Shown here piece after piece: positions 36,901-49,300 of a stretch of 64,000 bases of DNA. The position numbers and the translations under genes are program-made. The stretch comes from Enchytraeus crypticus (lineage: Eukaryota > Annelida > Clitellata > Enchytraeida > Enchytraeidae), in NCBI GenBank assembly GCA_905160935.1, contig CAJHZI010000267.1, forward strand, positions 206,001-270,000, written 5' to 3'. Every line of letters begins with the position of its first letter. The first letter of the stretch is position 1. The notes under the pieces are model-generated. The model searched no databases. It was not told where the DNA came from and saw only the letters and a list, made by a program, of their open reading frames with translations.

Positions 36901-39900
36901 GCGAACAAAGGGAAAGTAAATGAAGCAGTTACGGATTAATGGAAAGTAAAACCGGCCTTTTTCTTGAAGTAGAGTATTGGCAGTCTGTTAGAGATTGCCC
37001 GGCAAAGATTTGAAGCCATGGGTCTTGTCTTTTGGAAAGCTGCTTCATATCAAATACGTCAACGCCGGCTCAATAAGCAACGCTAGACTGAAACATGACT
37101 TCAGAATTAGTTATTAAGTTTTAAGTAAGCGGAAACCTTTTTTTAGCTACCAGTAGAGCAATATATATCAAAAACAATTACTAAAATACCAAGTATTTAT
37201 CATTTTGCCCCTCCCAACACCAACATGAGATTAGATTTTCTGGATTTAATTAGATTTTTGTTATTTATTTTTATCCACAAGTAAGGATAATATCCTCATG
37301 GATCATGTTCAATAGGGAATTGATCCTTACAAGTTGATAAAAAACATGCAATGTGATCCAGGCGGACCATATTACAGGTGGATGAAAATGTGCAGAGGTG
37401 AGTCAAAATATACCACAGGTAGTCGAAAATATTCCACATGTGGGTAAAAATAAATAGCAGTTGGATGAATAAATACCAATTAATTCATTTTATTCGTCGA
37501 AGTAAGCCTTTAAAATGAATACTCAGTTAAAAAATGAATCATAGTGTATGTTTAAGATGTTATTAATATATTGTTTTAATATTCGGTAGATATAGGAATA
37601 TAAAAACAATTGTGATCAGTTAAAATAATAGTGTATTTTGGCAAATTGTGAACAAATCACCTTTTGCACAGTTAGTTTTCTTGACTTTGTTTTGGTGGTA
37701 TGGTTACACACGTGACAACCGCATATGCTATTTGCTATATTCGTAGTTTCTGTTTTTGTACATTTAATTTTCGTTATTTCCTTCTTTCTCTTCATGGTTA
37801 TTAGTAATCGTTACCTTTTGTTGGCGCACTGATTGAAGCCGGCGCGGATTTAAGAATAACCAACCGACACCATCAGGATTTTTTTCGTTCACAGCCGTAA
37901 ACACTCGGTCTTGCAAGGTGAGTTGTAACCGGGCGCAACTTAACTTCATTCAATTGACGTGCAGGTGAACCGACTGCTCTAAATCCCCCTCCGTTTAGTA
38001 CAGTTTTGTACAGGCAGCTTCAAAGAACTCATTTCTCTCAGCATGCTAGCCACAATACGGTAAGATACTCGACCGCGGATCATTGTGTGCGTGGTTCAAA
38101 TCCTGGGCTCACCGTCACTGAGATCGCTTTCGAGAGATGAAACTGACGTTAACATCGGCTTTAGTGCAGTTGAGTGATATCAGGAAACAATAATCATATT
38201 CCACTTAATTTTGATGTTTAGACGTCACATTTTAAATCCTCAAAAGGCTTAAATGAATGTCCCAGAGTGCTCCTTGTTGTCATGGGCGACGGTATCACTC
38301 TAACTGTAGTAGTGTCATTCCAGGCAGCCTTTCGTTATCTCTGAAGTTTATATGACCGCAGGGTACAGTGTATGTTCAGTTTCTCATGTAGATTGTGGAA
38401 CATATTCTTGTAGTTTCGCTTCAAGAACGGTCAGAAGGAGAAACAAGAAAAATTGTGCAGGGGTGGGGGGGGTGTGGACTTCCTTCTTCACGAATGTCTC
38501 AATAGCGCAATGGTTAGAGGTGTAGATGACGGTATGAAATTTTAAATGACAGATCACGAGGTGAATTAAACTCTCGTGGGTTCGATTCCTGGCCGCGCTG
38601 ATCGGAGAGTAAAATCTCGGACATTCACTGGACTGGTTACACACAGCAAATGGGAAAAATGTCTAACGGGTTAAACATGTGATATTAAAAGCGATAGACA
38701 TCAACATAGTTGATCATTTCACTGTAATGCGTTATTATTGTTATTGCAAGTAGGGTGTGAAAAAACTAACCACTTTAAAGCTGTGTGAGTTTAATGTTGT
38801 TATATATGTTGACTAAAAATATCAGAAATCTGCCCTATATAGTGTCAAGTACTAAATAATTACGAAGTATCATAATATATTAGAACTGTGCGAATGTGAG
38901 AGAAATCATATAGGCTTCAGTGATTATTATAATATGTAAGAATCAAATGCTAAGAAATGAAATTTTATCAAATATAAAACTAAAATAAACACTGTTATTT
39001 TAAACTTTATATTTCAATTTGTATAATTTGTATTTTTTTATTTTCAATTTGCATAGTTTTGTATCACTGTAAATGTGGTGTCATGTCCAATTAAATGGCT
39101 GTCGTATATAATCCCATACCGCAAACCCTATATATCTTATTGATTACATAAATGAACATTCAATTATGAAGTAACCATCAACAAATATACGTGCATTTCT
39201 TGATGGTTAAGGGATTGTTGGGGGAGTCGTACATTGAATGCAATAACGCAAGCTTCCAATGACTGACAGTGCGGAAGTCAAGTGACCGTGAATATGAGCG
39301 AGATAGTAGACATGATAGTGGTGCGGTGAGTGAATGTAACTGATATTAGCTGGAGATAGGAGATTTTCTGTCATATCTGCATGATTCACTCCTTGTTCGA
39401 TGGTATCTTACACCTCAAGTCATGTGTATGCGAGTGCAGACAGTTCGGTAAAATAAATAGAAATTCAGCCTGCGTAATGCGTACTGCATACTGAGACTGC
39501 GTACTGCGTACTGCATACTGACTGCGTACTGCGCACTGACTGGGTACTGACTGTGTACTGACTGCTTTCTGACTGCGTACTGACAGCGTTCTGACTGCGT
39601 ACTGACTGCGTACTGCTTACTGACTGCGTACTGACGGCGTACTGACTGCGTACTGCGAAGTGACTTATCCAGAAATTTTCACAAGGGTCGGGCTATTTAC
39701 AGAATTATGAGCGAACTAATGGTCAAACTCTCTCATCAGCTTAACTCAGTATTTTAATTTTATTTGCCAACTAAAATAAATTAGTTTTCTGACTTACATT
39801 GAAGAAAATAGCAATATCTGAAATCATCTTTTATGTAAACGGTAAATACTGTTTCTGTATATTTTCACTTTTCCTTTTTCGAAATCAGATCAATCGTGGT

Positions 39901-42900
39901 ATTAGGAAATACGGGTCTTTTTAATGCGCAAGTTATATATGACGTAACACAAAGTCGTCTAATTTTGTGTTAAAAAACATAGAATCTATACAAATATTTA
40001 ATTTTAAAGATGATTTGTATTAGCCTACACTGAAAATAATGCCTGGTTGAATTGGTTAATGCGTTCGGAGATGATTTTTCTTTTTTTCTCAACACAGCAT
40101 CCTTAATCCAGCGGTTAAAGGCTGTTGAAATGTTCAGAAGTTCGTTCGTATTCCCTTTTGAATAATCCGTTCAAGGCATATATTCCTACGAAAACTCTGC
40201 TGAAAGTAAGTTTAATTATATTCGTTTCATGTATCAAACAATTAATTCCTTAAACAATTAATTGTTTAAGGAATTAATTAATTCCTTAAACAATTAATTC
40301 CTTAAACAATTAATTCCTTAAACAATTAATTCCTTAAACAATTAATTCCTTAAACAAATAATTCCCTGCGATAGTAAAAAGAAGCCTAAAAGCCATGGAG
40401 AGAAATGAGGAAATGACGAAAACAACAAAAAGAGCAAGTAGGACACTTTACATACGATTGTTATGTACATGTATGTAACAACAGGCCAAGGAAAACTTAG
40501 TTACCTATAGCCTAAAGAACATTTTTATAAAATTATTATCACTGTACCCTTCTTTGCTGTCCTTTCAAATACTTACAGTTGTCAGTTGATCCAACTCGAA
40601 ATGTTTAGTTACGAACGCATCTAAGCTATTCTTTGTTAAATGTTAATCACATTGTTAGGATGCTATTAGATTTAAATATTAGTAAAATTGTTAGGTTGTA
40701 ACTAATGCTTTAAATATTAATAATGTAGTTAAGTTGTTTTTAGTTTGTTAAATGTTAATAATGTAGTTACGTTGTTTTTAGTTTGTTAAATGTTAATAAT
40801 GTAGTTAAGTTGTTTTTAGTTTGTTAAATGTTAATAACGTTGTTAAGTTGCTGTTAGTTTACTAAAGCTTAGTAACGTTGTTAAATTGTTATTAATTTGT
40901 CACAATTATTAGTTATGTTGTTAAGTTCTTGTTAGGGACTGTACACTATAACCAGTCTTGTAATGTTATTAATTTGCTGTTAGTTGTGTTGTTAAGTTGT
41001 TGTTAGTTATGTTGTTGTTAGTTATGTTGTTAAGTTGTTGTTAGTTATGTTGTTAAATTGTTGTTAGTTATGTTGTTAAGTTGTTGTTAGGGAGGGCACA
41101 CTATAACCAGACTCCGCCCAGGAGGCTCTAATGGAGTCCCATAGGAACAGGGACACAGTCTCCCACCTGCCATCTTTCCAGTGATTTATAGCCTGACATT
41201 TGACCCTAATAGCTTCCTGACAAACCAGGGACTCTGATAAGATCTTATAGTAGAGGAGATCTGCTAAATCTGACTATGTCATGTAAGTATGTGGGACAGT
41301 GTGGTGTAGTGTGTTTGTATGTGTCGTTGTTCGTATGAGGCCTATTCCGTGTTTGTATGTGTCGTTGTACGTGTAAATATGTGGGGCAGTGTGGTGTAAC
41401 AACAACAACAACAATATTAGAGTGCTACTGTCGTCAACGACAACATTGAGCACTGTGGTATCAAATCAAATCCGATGAGCAGAGTGTGGGTCCAAAAACG
41501 GTGCGATCCAAAATCCGGGGGTTCGGTCCGATACTAGGAAGGATACTAGTGTGGTCGTGTTTTTATGTGTCGTTGTACTTGTAAATATGTGGGACAGTGT
41601 GGTGTAGTCGTGTTTTTATGTGTCGTTGTACGTATGACGTACAAAATGAGTCTTATTCTTAAATTAACACTACATTGAATAGACACTTGTCTCATCAGAG
41701 AGGCTGGTAAAGCTAATGTTAACGTCAGTTTCCTCACTCGAAAGCAATATCAGTGACGCTCAAGAGGAAAGTAATTTGTAACACTAAGTCATTAGTTTAT
41801 AAGTTTATACAATTTTTAGCAATTCAAATCTGCTCTGATATAAAACTGTAGTGATATCATGTTGTGCTTTCATAGAAGAAAAAAATAAATATACGGAGAG
41901 CTATTACAGGTTCAATCATCCCCGTGTTGTGTCCGGGTTGCTTGAAGAATAGACCAACCGTGTAAAAATGCACGTGTCGTAGAAGGCGACCTAAAATCTA
42001 GATCAACATCGACATCAGAAGGGGTATGAGGTTGATAAGCGACTAGGCTCCAGAAATCGCTACAAAAAACCTAAACGAATAGAAAATAGTCTATTCGTAT
42101 CCCGACCCTGGTTAAACTGGGATTTAAGTGAGGATGATGAATAGAATAGATAATATGTTTATTTTTCAGCAATGACACAAATGCATGAGCGACATACAAT
42201 GCCTCAACCAACAGCACTTCCTGTATAACTTGCGAGAAAAATTAGTCTTCAGTGAAGATACAGAGTATCTTATCTAGCTGACTACCGTGATAATTATGAT
42301 GTACAGGTTGACTCAGTCGTCTTGCACTAAACTTAAATTCTTTGGTACATTTCAGGTACATTTCAGGTACATTTCAGGTACATTTCAGGTACATTTCAGG
42401 TACATTTCAATTTATCGACACAAAGAATAAATAGCTCAAGTAACAGTTTCAAGAAAAAATCGCTATAACGTCTATGTATGTATATGGTCTGTATAATGCA
42501 CATACCAGAAAACAAAAATTTAATTTAATTAATTTAAATTAATTAATTTAATTAATTAAGCTATTCAATGCAGACTGTTTCCGTGGCACTTTGGCTAATG
42601 CGGCTTCCCAGAGTGTAGAGGAATTATTTCAATCGCTTCTTTTTTTAACGTTTAATTAAATAAAGTCTTTTTTATCTTATTTTTAGCCCATGGCCCATCA
42701 CAGCCCATGGCAATTTTTAAAATTTAATTAATTAATCATCATCATCATCTTCATCATCTTCTTCCCTTGAATCCCAGTTTAACTAGGGTCAGGTTACGAA
42801 TAGACTGCCTCACATCCTCTCTGTCCTACATCATCATCAGTCAATCCCCTATTTGAGACTTTCTATTCGTTTAAATTTTGTAGCAAATTCTGGAGCTTAG

Positions 42901-45900
42901 GCACTCACCAACCGAATGCCCTTTCTGAAGTTGGAAAACTTAATTAATTAATCTGCATATTAATATAATTGTCTGTTAACCTTTCGTCCCACAGCGTTGT
43001 TGTGTATATTAACGAGCATCTTCTTGGACAACTTCTTCCTATTCCAGGGTGTGTCAGTGAACCACTTGCTGAAGATTGTCCCGAACCCCACATCGTCCCC
43101 GCAGCCTCCCCACTTGAAGTCCCCTGGGGGGCTCTCACTGGGGGTGGGACCACAGCTGCACTTGGTCGATGTTCCGCTGCTGCAGGCCCGCGCAATGGCC
43201 CGAGTCATCGCCGCTGAGCTGAGCGAATAGATGAATGCTTGCTCCCTACTACCTGGTATCAATCAATCAATAAAACGAGATTTAAATTAATGGTGTCAAT
43301 TAATAAAGTAATAAATCAAGTTTTAAATTAATAGCGTCAATCAATAAATCAATCAAGAATTCAACATAGCAATTAATTAATCAAGTAATCAATTAGTAGA
43401 TAAATGATTAATAATAAAGAATAGATAAATGTTTGCTCTCTGCTTCCTGGTATCAATCAATCAATCAACAATTCATCAATTCATTAATTAATTAGCTAAT
43501 CAACTAACATATAAATTAATGCATAAATGCTTGCTCTCTGCTTCCTGGTATCAATCAGTCAATCAGCAATTCATCAATTCATTAATTAATTAGCTAATCA
43601 ATTAACATAAAATAATACATAAATGCTTGCTCTCTGCTATCTGGTATCAATCAATCAATCAAGAATTCATCATAGCAATTAATTAATAAATCAGTTAGTA
43701 GATAAACAATAAAGAATAGATGAATGCTTGCGTTCTGTTGCCTAGTATCAATCAATAAATCAGTCAATCAATCAAACGAGCTTTAAATTAATGGTGTCAA
43801 TTAATAAATCAATATATATTATATTCGTTTATTACATGAAATCTGACATACCGCAGAAAACATACACACAATCAATCAAGAATTCATCGTAGCAATTAAT
43901 TAATTAATTAATTAATTAATTACTAAGATAAACAATAAAGAATGGTTGAGTGCTAGAAATTACCCATTAATCAATCAGTCAATCAATAATCTATCTGTAA
44001 TCAATCAAAAATCATTTAATCGACTAATCTATCATACAATCAATATATCAATCAATTAGTCAATCAATCTGTAAATCAGTAAATATGTTATTATTGTCGT
44101 TGCTGTTATTGCATTTAGCGTTGTCATTATTGTTGCTGTTATTGCATTTACTGTTGTCATTATTGTTGCTGCTGTTGCATTTAGCGTTGTCACTGTTGTT
44201 GCTGCTGTTGCATTTATTGTTGTCATTACTGCTGCTATTGCATTTAGTGTTGTCACTATTGTTGCTGCTACTATTGCATATAGTGTTGTCACTATTGTTG
44301 CTGCAGTATTGTTCCAATTGTTGTTGTTGTTATCAAAACACCTCCAGTGGGGTCAGCTAGATACTGCGGAGCTAGTTGCATGAATCATTTAGTGTTGTCA
44401 CTATTATTGTAATTGTTGTTGCTGTTAACACACCTCCAGCGATGTCAGCTAGATACTTGGAAGCTAGTTGAATGAAACATTTAGTGTTATCACTATTGTT
44501 GTTGCTGCTATCACATTATTGTTGTCACTATTGTTGCTGCTATTGTACTATAATTATAGTGTTGTCAGTGTTACTGCTGTGTGATTGTAATTGTTGTTGT
44601 TGTTATCAACACACCTCCAGTGAGGTCAGCTAGATACTGGGGAGCTAGTTGAATGGAGGAACAGTTCCAGCGCCGATCAGCGAACAGCTCCTGACAGACG
44701 TCCATCGTGGAACGGGCTGCCTCGGTCACGACGGGCATCAGCTCCAGGTTCCTGCGGCAGATCAGCCGCTGATCCTTCATCAGCGCCTTCGTGTGGGACT
44801 TGGAGCAGTCCGTGGTCCGGTTCCAGAACGATTCCGGACTGGAAGAGAGTCCTCTGGGATGGCACATCAATTAAAAAATAGTTAAACATCTTTAAGAAGA
44901 GGATATAGAACTTTAATTTAAAATAGTTAAGCAGTTTTAAGAAGAGGATGATAGTTAAAAAATGCAGTGTTAGTTGTCATCATGAGTTCCTTGATTCTGT
45001 ACAGAACATAGGTCGGCCTCCATTCATTTCTATCATTATCAATCTTCGCAACGTCTCCCATGAAATGTTTAATGCTTTAAGTTTAAGTTACAGTTTAAAA
45101 TAAGTTTAAATGTATTGCTGTGTTTTTGTTAAATAAATAATAAATGTGTTGTCGTTTAAATGTCGTCATCATAAATTGATCTCTTCTTGTCAAAAACAAT
45201 GGGGACAATCTGTAGGTACCGTTAATGAAGGAACTAGATAAAACTTCAAATCCTATGATTTAGAGAGTCAAAAATAATATTAACGTCAGTTTCCTCACTC
45301 GAAAGCGATGTCAGTGACGGGCGAATTCAGGATTTGAATCCCGAACATACTGATCCGCGGTCGAATATCTTACCGACATCGCCACTGGCTCCATCCAAAA
45401 AAGATCATATTGTCTGCAAACATTTTAAATATCATGCGAGATAATGTACAGACAACAAAATGAAAAACTTTGCGTCATTAGCATTTGCGATAATATAAAT
45501 TACTGCTCATTTTATCTGAATTTTCCCATCAGTATAAAATACAAATGTAAAAGACATTTATTGCCGTTATTAGGTTACAAAATAATTGATTTCTTAGTGA
45601 TTCTACACAGAAGGGGGCAGAGAGGTCATAGGTCGAGTTTATAGACAAGATGATGAAGATATAGAGACGTCTGAATGGCAATCTGCTGTCATTATACTGT
45701 AATTAATTCTCTCTTGCACTCCCCCCCCCCTACGTACAGTGAACCCCCCCCCCCCCCACACCTTGTTCCTACAATTCTTTCCCATCTTCCACCGGATGTG
45801 GCGCAGAATATGTTTTACTGATGTGGTGAAAAGAAAACATAGTAATTTGATAATCTCTCTCTCTCTCTCTCTCGTTCTCTGCCTGCTGGCAGTTCCATGG

Positions 45901-46300
45901 TATATAACGCATCCACTCTTCTCTGTCTTCCGCCTTCCTCTTCATTTCCAATTTGTTAATATTATGTGGAATAGAAGAAGAATGGAAAGGATTGGCTGGA
46001 CTCAAAAGGTTACAAATGAGGAAGTTCTGGAGAGAGTTGGCACAGATAGACAATTGATAAATGTAATAAGAAATAGGAAGAAGAGTTGGATGGGACGCAT
46101 TCTAAGGGGGAAGGTCTATTAAAAGAGGTCATAGCAGGTAGAATGGAAGGAAAAAGAGGCAGAGGCAGGCCGAGATTAGGAATGTTAGATGATTTAAAGA
46201 TTCACTCATATGTGGACATGAAGAGAAAAGCGAAAAAGGCGCTGATTGGAGGCGCTATATACTATAGGTCTGCCAGCTGCCAGTAGACAATGCACTAAGA

Positions 46301-46332
<32 letters not shown>

Positions 46333-49300
46333 TGTGGAATTGATGACTAGTTTATGTCACTCTGTGTTAATATATCTATGTCTATGTCTTTGTCACTCTT
46401 TGTTTGTAGAAATACATATTATACTGCACTGAAATGTCTCGAAATGAAATTTCCTTATGAAATCAAATTACACAAAATTACGGTGTTTCGTCGTTAACGT
46501 TAAATCATGGGTTTAGAATTATTTATAAAGTTGTTATTGCTAGTTATGTAAATATTATTTTACCATCACTGACCCCATCAAAAATCAAGTAATTTATAAT
46601 AACAACAATTAGAGTGCTACAGTCATTAATGAAAACATCGAGCACTATTGAGACAAAATCAAGCCGGCGAGCAAAAGGAAGGATCAAAACGGTATAAATT
46701 TTTATTGTATAATATTGTATTATAGCAACATCTAAGAGCACCGAAAAACTAGGAAACAGTTTCCCTAGACCACTAAATTCTCAAACTGTCGGAGAGTGAG
46801 TTGTTTCCAGATCTAGCCCTCTAGCGATGTTTTGTGTCTCTCACCTATTCGACGCTATCAGCCAATCATCGCAGCGGGTGATTGCGGTCAGATAAGGAAG
46901 TTATATAGCATCACTGTGCTATGTTGAGACGGGAACACAATTGATTAAGTTGTAGTGATTTCAACGCCATGCGGGTTAAATGATCTATACACCCCCCAAA
47001 CCCCTACTACACCCCACCCCTTCTTCAACTCCAACCCCTACTACACCCGCTTTATTCTGTATCACCGTAGCCACTATAACAATAATAGTACGCATTAATG
47101 TTTCTTACTTAATGTGGGTATTTCATAGTATAGCATAGTTTTCCAAAGCTTCAGGTATATAAAAATATGCCTTTTTGAATGGATTGATCTATGGAGTACT
47201 CTATGTACCGCGTAAAAACCGTGAAACAAACGTTGAGCAAGATGCGAACCTTGGCAGAACACTAGAGAGAGAGAGAGGGAGAGGGAGGTAGAGAGAGTGA
47301 GTGAGTGAGAAGGAGACATAGGGCATATATTAAATAATAATATTATATCTAAATAGCTGACTCAATTTACAGAGTGATAGAATCTTTGTGCAGCTTCAAG
47401 TTTATTCTTGAGTGGCTGATCTCAAGATGTATGCAGCTCACGTGGGGTCGATTCCAGAGCTGTCAATTAGATACTTTATTAAATATACTAGTGGTTTAAA
47501 TAGTTGATACCAAAAGTGATAGATATAATTATGGATGAACATTTCACTCTACTGTTGCTCTATCACTTAATATATTCCATGAATATACAAAACTAGAAAA
47601 CAACAAAATAAAAGCAAAACAAAACTGAAAGAACAAAACAAGAACAAAAAAAGTAAGACTCATAGATTTATCTATAGCGTAAGTTCGATATGCAGAGCTC
47701 GTAATTTCTTGAGTTACTTAGTACACTTCATCAATTGTGTTAACGGTGTATCGATACAATGAAATGACAGCTAAGTAGTACTAGATCCCTGACACCTATG
47801 TGTAATGCAGTCCCTGACACCTATGTGTAATGCAGTCCCTGATATCTATATGTAATGAAATCCCTGACATCTATGTGTAATGCAGTCCCTGACACCTATG
47901 TGTAATGCAGTCCCTGACACCTATGTTTAATGCAGTCCCTGATATCTATGTGTAATGAAGTCCCTGACACCTATGTGTAATGCAGTCCCTGACACCTATG
48001 TGTAATGCAGTCCCTGACACCTATGTGTAATGAAGCCCCTGATATCTATGTGTAATGAAGTCCCTGATATCTATGTGTAATGAAGTCCCTGATATCTATG
48101 TGAAAAAAGGTTTCTGACGCCAGGCGTTAAACGGTTGTTAGTAGTGGTTAATTATTACATACAATAGTGGTTGACGATTACATGTACTAGTAGTTAATTA
48201 TTACACGTAATAGTGGTTAATTATTACATGTACTAGTGGTTAAGTATTACATGTAATAGTGGTTAATTATTACATGTACTAGTGGTTGACGATTACATGT
48301 ACTTCAATACAAAAAATTTAAAAGCTACGTAGTAAAAAATTAAATAAAACAGAATTAAACCACTTCTGCCATGATTAGAGACAAAGTAACAATTGTAAAC
48401 CTGCGTAAGAGTAAAACAATTACCAAGATACTTCAGGCTATATTCAGCCAGGTCACACATACAATACTCCTACAACACTACATACACACAGTGCATGTGT
48501 ATGGACAAAACCTATCTACCTATCTTCAGAGTGCGTTCAAGCATTTCATAGCATACATGTACATGTATGTCTTCGGGCAAATTAGTCTACCACATATACA
48601 TGTATAATGATCATGTACAGACAAGTCAATGAAATCTTAACCACATACATAGATAAACAGTTTCTCAAAGTAATCTTCCAGGACGATGACTGTCATGAAA
48701 TTAATGTGAGTCTATATTTGAGATAATGTAAATTTTATCAATTGTTGTTAGATTGTGATACAACAGCAACAACAACAACAACAATTAGACAACTATACTG
48801 TCGCCACTGACAATATGAAATAAACAGTCAAGTAAACAGTACAAAGCTCAATAAACAAAATAAACAACAACATAAACAGTCGAGTATTTAGTAAAAAGCT
48901 CAATAAGCAACACAATAAACAGTCAAGTAAACAGTACAATAAACAGTCCAGTAAACAGTACAGTAAACAGTCCAGTAAACAGTCCAGTAAACAGTACCTT
49001 CAAATCTCAGTAAATAACACAATAAACAGTCCAGTAAACAGTACAGTAAACAGTCCAGTAAACAGTACCTTCAAATCTCAGTAAATAACACAATAAACAG
49101 TCCAGTAAACAGTACAATAAACAGTCCAGTAAATAGTCTAGTAAACAGTCCAGTAAACAGTACCTTCAAATCTCAGTAAATAACACAATAAACAGTCCAG
49201 TAAACAGTACAATAAACAGTCCAGTAAATAGTACACAGCTAACATTCGGATAGAAAGTCAAAGACTATAAAGAGAAGATAAAGAGTTGCAATCATACTTT

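Noticed and set aside
42944-43230. Alternative frames over Wnt11 exon 3 on both strands
   Set aside because: Shadows of the real exon, which is fixed by family match and splice phase.
47763-48118. Regular 25-bp repeats that look like an array
   Set aside because: Not a CRISPR: repeats are contiguous with no unique spacers, and the DNA is animal.
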